A stretch of DNA of 64,000 nt from Ceratothoa steindachneri (Eukaryota > Arthropoda > Malacostraca > Isopoda > Cymothoidae). Location: assembly GCA_963969495.1 (NCBI GenBank), contig OZ018331.1, positions 145,795,845 to 145,859,844 of the forward strand, in the 5' to 3' direction. Each line of letters starts with the position of its first letter. The first letter of the stretch is position 1. The translations under genes were made by a program, and so were the position numbers. A model generated the notes under the pieces. The model worked only from the letters and a program-made list of their open reading frames with translations. It made no database searches and was not told where the DNA came from. Shown here piece by piece: positions 11,190 through 23,219 of the stretch.

Positions 11190-13640
11190 CCTTGTGAGTC
11201 AACCCATTCCACGATTTCCTTAACTCCATGGCGTCCGTGGCGGTATTCTTCGCGACCGCCTTCTCCTCACTCTCTAGCCGAGATGCTGCTCCGCCAGCAT
11301 TCAATGAACGTCGTGATGTCGCGAAAGGCCGCCGGCTGGACATTCCCCCTAGAGGTGGAGAACCGTTTAACGACAGGTTTACTTTGAGTGAGTTGCGCTC
11401 CGCTCTTGTTTCGTGCGTGGACACCACTCATGGTCCAGACGATGTCCCGTACGCCATGCTTCGACACATGGGTGAGCGAGGCATGGCCTTTCTTTTAGAT
11501 TTGTTTAATAAGATCTGGGTGTAGGTTCTCCCCCAGATTCCTGGCAAATCACAACTGTGCTCGCCTTTTGCAAACCAGGGAAAGATCACACTACTCCGGC
11601 CGGTTTCCGCCCAATCTCTTTAACCTCTTGCGTGTGCAAGTTGATGGAGAAATTGGTAAATGTTAGATTAGCCTTTTTCCTGTATAAGGAGCGGCACTCT
11701 GTATTCTGCACAGTGTTGCTTCCGCAAGTTCCACTCCACGTCGAATGCTCTGTTCCGACTGGAAAATCCCGTCTTCGAGGCTTTCCTTCGTAGACAGCAC
11801 TATCCCACGGTATTTTTGGATCTGGAGAAGGCCTATGATACCGCAGGGCGATACGGTATCATGGAAACTCTCCACACGATGGGGGTGACAGGACAACTCC
11901 CAATGTTTATATCTGAATTTTTGAGAGATCGTCGATTCCGCGTACGGATGGAGGGATCCCTCTCCAGCCCAAAGGATCAAGAAGAGGCTGTCTCGCATGA
12001 AAGTGTCCTCAGTGTCTTATTCTTTGCCCTGAGCATCAACGGCATCCCCTTGGTGCCGGAAGATGTTCTCGCTACGCTCTACGTGGAAGACCTTTCGATC
12101 TCTTTTGGCGCAGCCCAGATTCCAACTCTGGAGCGTCGACTCCAACAGGCATTGAACCCAGGCTCTTGCTATGCCAAAGCGCACAGGTTTCGTTTTTTGG
12201 GGGGCCAAGACTAAGGTGGTGCACTTCTGCTGCCATCCACGGCTCCACCTAAACCTAGACTTGTTTCTTAATGGGGAACGCCTGGAAATGATTGAATTGC
12301 ACCGTTTCCTTGGTCTTGTATTTGACTGATGCCTCACCTGGCACGATCATATTCGCAGCCTTAGGGTCACTTGTACCTGCGCCATGGATATTCTCCGTTC
12401 CCTGGTGTTCAGTGCTTGGGGTGCTGCCTTACTTGTTGCCGATCCTTTGTTCGGTTGAAGCTCGACTACGGATGCGAGTTTTATGCATCCACAGCCGAGC
12501 GTTTATTGAGGAAGGTAGACTCGATCCACCACACTGGCCATCGCCTTGCGATCGATGCCTTTCGCACTTCCCCCATTGAGTGCCTGTTGGTCCCTCCTGG
12601 GGAGATGCTACTCGCTCTACGCCGCGTACAGTGCATCACTCGCCTGTACGCGCGAGCTCGGCACCTCCCTCAGTCCCTAACAGCTCTGACTGCATCTGCA
12701 GCTGATCTCGACTGTGTCTATTCCGCCGAGAGACGCCAGTCATACCCTAAGCCTTTTGGGTTTAAGGCCACGAAACTCCTCGGTAAGCTAAGTATACCTC
12801 TCGGGCCGGTAGCGCCCCTGGTTCTGCCCAGGACGCCACCCTATGGGGTACCAAATTTGGCTATTTGTCGCCACGCCTCTGCTCCTAAAGCTTGTACAGC
12901 GCCAAGAGGGGGTCGGCTTCCACGCCGTATTCCTTATGTTTGAAGTCAGCGGGTCTCTGCACAGGCGCTGCGTCTGTCGTTACGGCCAAGCTGGTGCAAT
13001 ACACCACTTGGTACGGGAGATTACGCGGCGTGCCCGGTTCGGAGACAGGATTGTGATCTATAGCGACTCACAAAGTGCCCTGAGTGCTCTCAGGGCATTG
13101 GAATCTTCTCACCCCCTCGTTCGCGATGGCCATGACGCCACGGTTTTTGCCAGCCGGGCGGATGTCGAACTTATATTCTGCTGGGTTTCTGGGCATGTAT
13201 GATTTGCGGGGAATGGGCGTGACGATGAGCGTGCCAAAGAGTCCGCGAGGACTCTGCCATAGGACCAGCGTTTTGCTCTTCCTCACACTGATTACATGGC
13301 AAGAATACGGGCAGTTATTCGGACTACTTGGCAAAAGTGAATCGGAATCTGGTACACTTGTGTGACGCATCGCTAACTGATGGAGCGCTCGCCAGTGCCC
13401 TATTGTGACGACTGCGTCGTCTCCCAGACTGTTCGGCACATTCTTGTCAAATATCCTAGTCTGGGTGATCTTCGCGCACGACACCTGTACCGGTACCGAG
13501 TTGGGCGGGGTCGCTAATGCCGGTCCCTTGTACTCAGGACGAGTTAGTGCACATTGACTTGTTGACTTTTTGGGGAGGCCGGTCTTCTCTTTTTTATTTA
13601 ACTAGGTTTTTTGTGTTATTATTTTTTCTTTGTAGGTCGC
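11190..13640 (+). pseudogene. I/R1/jockey-type non-LTR retrotransposon ORF2 (RT + RNase H), frameshifted
   Basis: Reverse transcriptase read in several plus-strand frames. 11,190-11,524 starts NPFHDFLNSM and contains FTLSELRSALVSC and GPDDVPYAMLRHMGE (early RT). 11,557-11,793 has KPGKDHTTP and GFRPISLTSCVCKLMEKLVN (RT motif 2). 11,816-12,214 has DLEKAYDT (motif A) and the active-site box YVEDLSISF at 12,080-12,091, where YVDD has become YVED. 12,371-12,600 has SVEARL/LKLDYGCEFY and the HHTGHRLAIDAFRTSP block (thumb). RNase H follows, with IYSDSQSALSALRALES (Asp codon 13,065-13,067) and CWVSGHV. A weak C-terminal block continues to about 13,640. Frames change at about 11,525-11,555, 11,795-11,815, 12,215-12,370 and 13,200, so the copy is dead. 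No endonuclease or ORF1 is visible, so it is probably 5'-truncated. Confidence 0.9.
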
Positions 13641-13840
13641 ACGTTCCTGCGCTAGGGTGAGGGAGGCCCTTCCCCCGACGCTAGGGATTGCTTCCTAATC
13701 GTTACGTTTTCATTTTTTATCATTATGTTTTCATATTCTTATTTTAAAGTAGCCTAGTGCTAGGCTGTCGTGATTCCGGCAACTTATGCCCAAGTGGATA
13801 GTCGCCAGATAGGCTCCTAAAAAAATAAAATAAAAATAAT
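13640..13840 (+). other. 3' UTR and A-rich tail of the I/R1-type element
   Basis: GC-richer 3' untranslated region after the RNase H/C-terminal block. It ends in an A-rich run (aaaaaaataaaataaaaat, 13,819-13,838), after which the sequence returns to AT-rich spacer. The A-rich end marks the probable 3' terminus of the insertion. Confidence 0.65.
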
Positions 13841-13972
13841 GTTTATTTCAAAGCTTTTCTGTTCTGCATGTCTAAACATTTCTTATATCAGTACAAATAA
13901 AAATCCTGCCGATTGGTTTTTCCGCACGATCTATTGATCGAACTTACAATTTTGCCCTCTCCCCGACCATTA

Positions 13973-14363
13973 TACCAGTAGGTATATAAGGCGGAGAGCG
14001 GGAAAAACCAGTAAAGTCTGCTTACGCATCCTTCTCGGAGGCTTAAATTTTTCGCGCCTCGAGTCCCATTTAACTTCTAAAAGTTCTCTGTGCCCCGGCC
14101 TCACCTCGAAACATCCTTTTAAAGTTTATTCTCCCTTAATCTAGCATTTATTAAGGAGAACCCGTGAGGGTAACTACAACGCAGTAAAGGAAGGCCAAAA
14201 GGCGTCGCTCGGGAGGAGGGCCAGGAGACCCCGAAGAAACAAACACTGGAAGACTCAAGTGAAGAAGCGCCTATCACAGGTCTCGTCCAAAGACCCTCCG
14301 GGAAGGATGCGAGAGCAGACTGTACTGATTTTTCCCGCTTTCCGCCTTATATACCTCCCGGTA
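13973..14363. mobile_element. MITE-like element with ~70-bp terminal inverted repeats
   Basis: The left end (13,973-14,042) and the reverse complement of the right end (14,294-14,363) align over about 68-70 bp with roughly ten mismatches. They share ggtatataaggcgga, agcgggaaaaa, gtctgct and cgcatcctt in order. The outermost bases are TACC...GGTA and the flanking dinucleotide is TA on both sides (13,971-13,972 and 14,364-14,365), fitting a TA target-site duplication. At ~391 bp with no coding capacity it looks like a non-autonomous Tc1/mariner-type or similar DNA element. The family is not recognised. Confidence 0.7.
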
Positions 14364-14399
14364 TATAAGTAAATCTATCATTACACCTTGCAGGAAATT

Positions 14400-17035
14400 T
14401 TATTTAACCTCACTGGAGTTCTCCTTTATTTTTTACATATACAAATATTTAAAGTGAAATTTGAAAATTTGGATAGTTGTAATTTATACAAAGCAAACAG
14501 AAAATTTTATCCAAACATTAACGTGAAATGCAAATGGAACATAATCTAATCATGGATAGTAAGTAACCTGTGGGAACCAACTACACCATTACAAAGCTCC
14601 AAAGATAATCATCGGGATTAAGCCCAATATGGTGAAAATATGGGGTTAAATATCAGCTGTAATCACTAATATTGTACCTTGATTAACCGGAGTGATTGAA
14701 TGAGAAATTAGAGAGAAAAATCCAACCTAAGTAAACTTTCGAAGATGACTATCAATTGTAATCCAATGTAGTGCTAAACAGACAATTTATCCCCACACCA
14801 CACGGATTAAGCAACGAATGAAGAAGTAAAAAGACAGAAGAAGAAAGGATCGAATGCAAATAAAGAAGAGGACTGATGGTAAACGATGGAAGCTCTCGAT
14901 ATTCCCAGTTGACGAACCCTTCAATCCGAACTTATGGGTTCAGTAAGCTTCAGAGAAGCACTCAGCAAACCTAATCCAACAAGGGACTTAATTGGGAGCA
15001 TTCAACCAACTTACTAAAGGCGGAGATTGGAACGAACAAAGATCAGAGCACTATGGATAATGATGACAAGGCAGAAAGAGAATTAAGTAAAAACCGAAAG
15101 AATTTTCCTCAATGGATAACGACCGAAATCGGAGACATTGAAGGGATAGAGGCGATAACTAAGAAGAGACATAGAGAAAAGGGGAAAATATAAAAACAAA
15201 AGCTCACAAAATCACCATTAATTCTCGATACTACTGGAGATATTAATATCAAGAAAAATGTTTCCGAAACGCTTCACTGAGGAAAAAGAAAGGGCAGATT
15301 CCGAGCACTTTTGTTTCTATTTACATGTACCTCTTAATTTTGAGGCATTATTAGTTCAGGTAACGCAATAATTAAACCCCCTTTAGGGGCCAATCAATAA
15401 ATAATAATTTTTGAGGAGCATTGTGCATGGTGAAGGAGGTCGTTCAAAATAAAATAAAGAGTAAAAATTCCATCGAATAGTTCTCCCCCACACAAAATTC
15501 AGCCACCCCCTTTTCGGATTTAATATTAAAAAAAAAGAAAGAGACGCAAGAATGAAGAGAGTTTGTATCCCCCTTCTTTTCTTTCGAAGAACCATCACTC
15601 ATTCAATAAATCATGCCTGCATATAACCATAATAAATCGCTGCGAGGATAAAAAAATATTATTAAGGAGAATTGAGTATATCAAGAAGGTATCTTCCCTA
15701 CCTCTCTCTATCCCACCTGGTAGATCTTCTTTCTAAGCGTGCTCTCTCATTCAGCCTACTCCAACCCCCCCCCCCCCACTGACCATAATAACTGAGCAAA
15801 CATCTCACCTCTCAACACTTAGAGAAAACGAGATAGAATATGGAGGTATCTTTTAATTCTATGGTTTGTCAATTTGGTTCTTTACCGTTTTCTTTATCCG
15901 AAGTCTGTCTACTCCGTAATCTTGTATTGGCGATAGAGAGTAGCTTCAATTTCAGAAATCGAATTAGAGGAGTAAATACTAAAGTAACATAATTAGACGG
16001 AAGCAACTAGAGAATCGAATATTTGAATATTGGTATTAGCTAAATTTTTATTAAGAACGAGGCCTCTTGAAAAAATCAAAACCTCTCTTCAAGGCAAGGG
16101 CCTATTTATTAGGTTATCATGAAATTAATATATTTTTTCAAAAGGAAATTAATTTTATTTCATTATATAAACACATTAGTAAATTAATTTTTATCATTAT
16201 TAACAAATATCGTTTATCATTTAACCTAGATTAACTTTCTTTTTTCAAGCAATTCTTCCGGCTTTGCTTTGCTGAAATATATGATTTGGTATTCCTTCTT
16301 CACCTTCTTCATAGCAGAGTAAATTTGGCCAATTAGATAATGTAGCGATGACTCAAATGATAATCAAACGATGCCAGGACAGGTGAATAAAGGGGATTAA
16401 ATTAATAAAACTATTTATTTTTTTCCTTAGACTATCGGCTGCTTATTCCTAGAAGAGGAGGACATCCTTTAAGTGGGCCAATGGAGGAAGCCATTTTAAT
16501 CAGCTTCACTTATACTTTGCTTCTCCTGACTATGGACTTGCTTGCATTTGGAGATGCAATGAAAGATTGCTAATTAATGATGAGCTCAAGAGGACTAAAT
16601 CACTCCACCTTTAAGAGTACATATAAATGGGATTTTCCTTATTCTTATGCCATTGTATTTTTCGTATATAAATTTCAGGATTAACCAATTTTCTCTCTCC
16701 CATAACCATTCTTTTTATAAATGGCTGACTAAAATTTTGAGCAGATAGTATCGAAGCGATAATGATACGTTGCAAATGATGTTTATCAGTTAGTTCATTA
16801 GGCAAGAAACGCAATTTTGAAGCTTTAAAAAAGGCTACGGCTTTACTAGCTAAAAAGGCTAGGGTTTTGTTACCTTAAAATGACTTTGGCCATAGTACAA
16901 CCAATAAAAGTCTTGTGCGTTACTACAACTTTGTAAACAAGTTGCAGAAAATTCTTCACAATGTAAAGAAGTTTGAACGCGATTTTCTGTCTTCTAAAAG
17001 CGAAATTTACTTCATGACAACTAAATAAAAACCAG
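14400..17035. other. Non-coding spacer
   Basis: No gene or mobile element recognised. A purine-rich stretch lies at about 14,800-15,290, and a run of 13 C at 15,765-15,777. A 71-codon minus-strand frame at 15,383-15,598 and a 67-codon one at 16,611-16,814 have no family resemblance. Confidence 0.55.
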
Positions 17036-17039
17036 AAAA

Positions 17040-17370
17040 ACCATGCCTAAGCCATACGCGTGTAATCAATGTACTATCACGCATCCATGACCGCTTATTT
17101 CCCCAACGCACATCGTGTGACTTGCGACTAGCCTGTGTGCCAAACGCTTTCCCCTGGCATTGGTAGGTTCTCGAATCCTTGACTTGGGCGTATTTGAGTT
17201 GCGGCGTCAAGATATCGGATCCCGGTGGATCCTGAACGGTAAATCGCGTGTCCCAGGTTTAGGTGCTGAGGCCGGTGGGGAGGATGTCGAAATCCCGCCG
17301 ACGAATCAATGTCACCTGGAGAGAGGAGGAAGGTGGCATGTGAGAATTTGTTATAAAGGATAAACAAGTG
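17040..17370 (-). other. GC-rich island, unidentified repeat or element fragment
   Basis: About 330 bp clearly richer in GC than its flanks. The minus strand is open for 79 codons (17,367-17,128) and contains HPPHRPQHLNLGHAIYRSGS and IRYLDAATQIRPSQGFENLP. The plus strand is also open over part of it, which is expected in GC-rich DNA. The segment ggtaggttctcgaatccttg (17,161-17,180) resembles a tRNA B box with an insertion, but no convincing tRNA or SINE could be drawn. An unidentified repeat is most likely; a host exon is possible. Confidence 0.3.
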
Positions 17371-17379
17371 TAGAAAAAA

Positions 17380-19855
17380 AAGTAAAAGGGGGCAGAAAAT
17401 TGTAAGAAGAAGCAGCAGAGAAAATAAGAAGTTACACTATGTTATTAGCCTCTTTTTTGTTCTGATTACTATCACTAACTTCTTATCTAATGCTAAAAGA
17501 AAAATCGTGCATGAGACTAAGTAACAGTTCACCAATCATTGTGGCGACTCTATCTCATCTTCAGTATGATAAAAAGTATTAAATTTGGTTAAAATAAATG
17601 TTTTGTTTACTAGCAAAGTGAAAAAGTCTACCCTAAGTTTATTTATCAATTTAAAAGGGTCATTGAGCATTTGACTTAGTTACAGCAAAAATTTGTGAAA
17701 TCCGATACGAAAACCTTTCGCTCAGGAGTAAAATCTCAAATAAAGCGAATCAACGAGTCTCGCGCATGCGCTGTCAGAATCATCCATATACGTCATCATG
17801 CATAAATCCAATTTATTTCACTGCACTATTCCTAGACATACACCCAGGCATCACTCTTTCTTTCAAGAATCAGTCTAAAGGAATTTTAGAACATCACTCT
17901 ACTGAAATTGAAAGGGTAGCTCTCCTATGAGCAACAGAACAACTCTATGCTTGAGGCGAATTCATATTACTACCGTTCTACCTGCCTCTCTTTATCCACC
18001 CTTTTGGCTTTTACTCTAATCTTTATGGGTTTTCATATCCAGTCCATGGAAGCTACGAAAGTGAAAGTGAGCAATGGCGTTAATAAAACGAATAACGCGA
18101 AGTCTAAGACATAAGTAACAAGGCTATTGTGTCAGAAGCCTTCCCTGCCACCACAAATATGAGGATGATGCCTAAACACTAAACAAAGATCTGATACTAT
18201 CTATTTATTAAATTAATTCATTATCAAATGTTTTTGCGATAGATTAAATAAGAAAAAATACGGTGCACTTATGAAACCCTTCATTATTCAAACAGGAGCT
18301 TCAGAGTGAATCGATACACGTTTCACAAATGTTATTTTTTAAAACTCTCATTAAATAATTGAGAAAAGTGGATAAAATAAATCGATCTAAAGGGAGAAAT
18401 GTTAGAGTGAGTATGAAATAGAAAAATGAAAAAGAATAAATGAAAAATAAGTAAACAGTATTTGAATGCCAAGAAATATCCTTTTCGAGCACAACTCAAA
18501 ATGCGAACTCATCATAGAAAAGATTCGAAATTAACTCGAACAATTTCGCTCACAGAGTTTAAATTTCAAACAAAATTCCGTCTCTAACTGGGACTTATGA
18601 CCAATAAACCATGAAAAAGCATGCAACAGCGACCCTCTGGAGAGAATCTGAGAAACACAGCGTTTCTATAGTATTTTGGTTGTTCATATTGTCATGCATA
18701 TTTTAACATCGCCCTCATCATTTTTAATGCGTCTCTACTCACAATCATTCTGACAGAGTTAGCAGTGTATATTTTCCATTCTTGTACCAACATTCTTAAT
18801 ACATGAAAGTTTCTGTCAACTTACAATTTAGTGTTTTGACAGTCTCACTTTGTTTAGCTACGACGCCTCAAACTTTTAAAAGTCATCTGAAAATGAAATA
18901 AAAGCCTTCCTCATTATCTTGCACGTTTTCATTATTATATTGAGAATATCGAAGGAATGTCATGGAAATGCTTAAGAGGTGGTGAAAGAATAACATTGGT
19001 TCAGATCTAAAGTAAGTATTATTTGTCCAATTCTGGACAACAAATGTACCCAGTTGGGACCATTAGATGTGTAGGCACTACTGGCACTTTTGCCACTAAG
19101 CGAATGCCTATAGAACATATTTCGCTTGATTCTCCTTGGCTCAGTAAATGTTGAGTATGTTTTATCGATACTAGTTCGCTCTAGAAGTTTGTAAGTAAAG
19201 AGAGTAGATTTTGTGTTTTAATACATAAAAACTTAATTTTCCTATATCAAATAAATATAAGAAACATTTTAGTAACACATAATGCATAGGCTACGCTTCA
19301 GTGTCAACTTTTACTAAGGACCAAATCGCTTTAAATGAAACTACTTTAAATATATATGAATTTTTAATTATAGTTTTGCTGTATATGTTACATTTTGTGA
19401 GGTTGCAGAGTAAAATTATATAGACTTTATTTTCACTAAAGTTAATGGAAATGCGAGTCTAATACTTTTCAGGCAATAGAGAAGGTAAGCTTCGATTGGA
19501 GAAGTAAGCTACGATGCAGTGAGCATGAAATTCAAACGAGAAGCATTTAGCTGCAGACTGTTCCTCTTGTTATTAATAATGATAAAGATCTCAGAGCTGC
19601 AGGCGTCTCCTTGATGAGTGCAATAACGTGGAATGAACGCTGGCTTGACTACTCAGAACTTACAGTAACGGAAGGATTTTCTTTCGCCACAATCTAAGTT
19701 TATTATTCCTCAATTTGGGGAAAATTTTTCGATCCCTATTTAGAAACGGTTTCTGGCAGCAAGCGAAAGAGTTATTAAATTTATTATATAGCGAGAAAAA
19801 GAGAAAGCTCAGTTAACTCTCTGGCTTGTTTCGGTGGCAAGTATAAGCTCGGCCG
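17380..19855. other. AT-rich spacer
   Basis: No gene or element recognised. A donor-like aag|gtaagc at about 19,481 follows a ttttcag only 12 nt upstream; this is too little to call an exon. Confidence 0.55.
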
Positions 19856-19862
19856 AGAGGTT

Positions 19863-20147
19863 TCATTGATGGCACTGACATACCCCTCTATCATGGCACA
19901 ACTCAGATAAAAATAGGTTGAGGAGCCGCGTCCGCTTCAATTGCAAATAAGCATTTTGTATGGCAATCGATATCCCACCCTCAAAGTTAAGGCCTTGCTC
20001 GGTAACCGCAACGTCCTGGCATTTTTTGAATTTTACCCTATTACGTAACCCCTCACTTTCTCTCCTCGCTTTGAGTATCAACAGAAAGGCCTTCGTCCAA
20101 CCACATAATGCACTACCATCACATGTCGGGCGCAGTGAGCCTAACAT
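19863..20147 (-). other. Unidentified open frame, 94 codons
   Basis: A minus-strand frame from ATG to stop, with peptides such as LCGWTKAFLLILKARRESEG and LQLKRTRLLNLFLSELCH. No domain or family is recognised. It lies in the same GC-richer island as the decayed coding-like stretch at 20,310-20,880, so both may belong to one old mobile element. The opposite strand is open over most of the same stretch, which lowers confidence that this frame is translated. Confidence 0.25.
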
Positions 20148-20309
20148 TGCTTAAACCCGCAATTTTTCCCCTAAGATAGGGTATTTAATTTCATTTTATT
20201 GATGAAATTTCGAGGAGAGTTGACCAAAAGCCAAAAGGGGCTTTAGAGCTAAGGGAAAGACTGAGAAAAACCATTAGAGGAGGAGACTTAATTCCGCCAT
20301 CCTCATCCT

Positions 20310-20880
20310 CCCCCTTCTCCTCCCCGCAGGGGGTTGGTGTAGTATATATGCCGATAACTTTGGAAGAACATGGAAGATCGAGTTTCCGATCAAGACAACG
20401 AAGTCCGGCTCAGTGCCTGGCAACCCTACGAAAGGAACACAAAAGAAGCTCATGCTGAGCCGGTTCCTGGTGGTCGCACCGAACTTTAAGTTAACTTGTA
20501 TTGAGAAACAAGTTTAACTAGTTCTCTTCAGAGAAAGCTCCTATCCTGGTGCACAACAAAACACAGAGATATTCTTCGCCTTTGAGGAATACCCCAAAGT
20601 AAACTCCCTCAAGCACTCCCCTTCGTCAAAGGATTATCTCGTTTGTTCATCGCTCATCAGTGCAAATTTTTCCAAGATTAACCCGAAAAGTGGAAGAAGC
20701 ATACTTCCCTGTCCTGTTGGTGAAATCATCTTACCAAGACAAAGTGCTTAACACCATCCTTCGCACGCACCGAATTCATCTGTGGCTTTGAAAATATCTT
20801 CTCGCCAGACAACCATCTGGAGTGGCAGTAAAGACGTCCATGCGCCTGCCCGAAAACAACATTCTTGAGGCTACATAAAA
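20310..20880 (+). pseudogene. Decayed coding-like region, unidentified (possible ORF1/gag or exon remnant)
   Basis: A pyrimidine tract ending in ccccgcag (to about 20,329) looks like a splice acceptor. After it one plus-strand frame is open for about 60 codons with protein-like content (NFGRTWKIEFPIKTT, SRFLVVAPNFKLTC) and stops near 20,516. Further on, other frames read KVEEAYFPVLLVKSSYQDKV, ILRTHRIHLWL and SGVAVKTSMRLPENNILEA, interrupted by a stop. The composition suggests coding sequence broken by indels, such as a retroelement ORF1/gag or a pseudogene. No domain is recognised. Confidence 0.35.
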
Positions 20881-20899
20881 CTTGAGGCCAAGGTCATTT

Positions 20900-22795
20900 T
20901 TAAACCTAAATAAATTCTAATTATCTCTTTTGGGGGGAAGATCAATTAGCGTTCAATATTAAAGAGAATTTTGGGTCAATTATTACTGTATATTCAATTG
21001 TGTAGTTATTAAGTCTCAGTTAAACTTGTTTAATTCAAAACTGTGTAGTTTGTTTGTTAAATTTCATTTTTTGTTAATGTTGTAATTAAAGTTCTATTTT
21101 CTTAGAAGTATTTAATTCAATCCTCGAAACGCTGAGCATGGCACTAGAAACCCTCAAAGAATAAAAATAACGAAATATTAATAACATAATCAATTATATC
21201 ACTCCTAAAGAAAACTTAATCAAAGAGTTTTGAAGTACGTAATAAACCTATACGTACGTACACCATCACTCGGTCCTTGCGATACCACGACACATTTAAT
21301 GGCTATTTTCATCTATCCGTATAAAATAGTGATCCTTGTGACATCAATTAGCAAGAAGAATAAATAAAATAACCATTCCTTTTTTATGGATCAAAACATT
21401 TTGACAGCAAAACTTTAGTAGTCACCCATAGACAACTTGTTTCCAAACAACAACAACTATTTATCTAAGTAATTGTTGAGACTGGAACAACATCAGTAAA
21501 ATTTTACTCAACAACTTAAGAATTACCTAAGTTTTAGTGAAAAGCTTTGACCTTATTTGTAGGGTTTGGATTTATTAACATTTGTATAGGACAAAACTAT
21601 TTAAAATAGATGAGACACACGTGCAACAGTTGTTCTTTTACTTTATAACCGGTGGATAAAGCATAAGATGCCTTTGAAAACATAATCAATACAGCGTTAG
21701 TAAATCCTTTATTGATATTTCGAATCACTCTTTTGATTCACTCTATAATGTGAAGAATTGAACGCCAATAACAGCAAGAGCCGCAGTAAGAAGAGAAACG
21801 AGAACCTGCCATTGTTTAAAAAGTTGCCTCGAACGAGACAAATCGATAAGAATAATTTGTAAAAGCTGTGTAAAGTGTTACAGCGAAAGGAGAAAAAAGT
21901 GCAAGAAAAGTATTTAAAACTCCCAGAGACAAAATGTAAAAACACATTGTGCTAAAAGCGAGTGGAATACTCTCTTTTGCATTAGTGACTTCAATATCAG
22001 ACATTCGGAATCTAGGATATTACAAATTCTTGCCTATTTTTGGCTTGCGTAGCCATTTATTTTTTCATATTATTTTAAAAATTTCTTTTGATCTCCATGG
22101 TAAATAAAATATTTTTTTAGCTTTCAGCTTTACTAAATATATTTTCTATTCATTCCTAATATTTTCACCTTTACATGAAACTCAGAAATATAAAAATGAG
22201 AAAAACAAGTGAACAACGTTGTTCTTTCAACTATGATAAAGAAAAAAAAATCAACCAAATTATAATTAATAAAAGTTAAAATTGAGTATAATACCATTTC
22301 TATAAATAAGGAAATGACATTAATAGTTAATAGAAATTTTCCAAACCTTCTTTGTATAAATTGATATTACTAAGATATTTTATAAGAACACTCATTCACT
22401 TTTGATTCTACCTATTCACAAGAATATATCAAATATAGAGCAGGGGAAACCTCTCTCTATCTGAAATCTAGAAGCTTATGTGCCCTTCCGGCCCCCAAAC
22501 CAAAGCTTTCATTGTAAAGATTTCTCATTAAAATAGGCCCGAGGAAAACACACAGCCGCGTGGAAATTTCGCTTTGAATTTGAGGGGATAAATAAATCGG
22601 GTTCGAGAATTGTTCCTCTCTTTCCTCATTTAAGTGATTTCAGATCTAAATTTTAGGACTTTTATTTAATTCTGAAATATTTGACTGTTTCGATGTTCTT
22701 TGGAAAAAAGCCTCTTTGTGAAGTCTATTTGTAAAGTCTGCGTCTTCTATCTCTTGAACAGGCTTTTGGGCTCTTCGAACCCTGCTTCGTACAGG
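20900..22795. other. AT-rich spacer
   Basis: No gene or mobile element recognised. Two overlapping minus-strand frames at 21,709-22,004 are hydrophobic, low in complexity and have no family resemblance. Confidence 0.55.
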
Positions 22796-22890
22796 AGGTT
22801 TAAGGGCGGCCTGCTCGAAGTGCTGCCTCTAAAGAAGAGGTAGGAAGATGTAAATGTGAATTCAACTCAATTATCGATTCTTCTCTCAAG

Positions 22891-23139
22891 ATTCCTCTGC
22901 CTGGATCCGCCCACCTCTCGTCTCTAAGGAGGCACCTAATTGAAAATACTCCCCCTCCCATTCTGCCCCCTTCGCTACAAGATACAGATCCATTATCAAA
23001 GAATATAGAGCCTCTTAATGATCCCTGGCCGGTTTTGAAAAGGAAGATAAGTTCATATCCAGCTCTATCCTCGCCTTTTATGACCCGGAAGAGCCACCGT
23101 CATCGCTATTCATTTTCTAGTCTCCTGAACTCCAATGGA
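22891..23139 (+). CDS. Candidate host exon (unidentified protein)
   Basis: The plus strand is open for 135 codons between a TAA at 22,801-22,803 and a TAA at 23,209-23,211, with no ATG near its start. Inside it, a pyrimidine tract ending ttcttctctcaag gives an acceptor at 22,890/22,891, and caatgga|gtgaga gives a fair donor at 23,139/23,140. The enclosed 249 nt is 83 codons, phase 0 at both ends. The peptide is Pro/Ser-rich (IPLPGSAHLSSLRRHLIEN, PPPILPPSLQDTDPLSKN, TRKSHRHRYSFSSLL). I recognise no domain. It is not low-complexity and does not resemble any mobile-element protein here, so a host exon is plausible. In a moderately GC-rich patch an open stretch of this length can also arise by chance. 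Confidence 0.35.
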
Positions 23140-23219
23140 GTGAGAAGTTCCACGTTACAAAACGTAAATTCAGACTTGATTTGGTTAGGCGTCTCATTGT
23201 ATGTGGGATAAAATCTTTC

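Noticed and set aside
10722..11427. Several overlapping 60-98-codon frames on both strands
   Set aside because: GC-rich sequence opens many frames. Only the plus-strand RT frame from about 11,190 has family motifs.
12843..13202. A separate host RNase H gene
   Set aside because: It follows the RT in the right order and spacing for an I/R1-type element, so it is the element's own RNase H domain.
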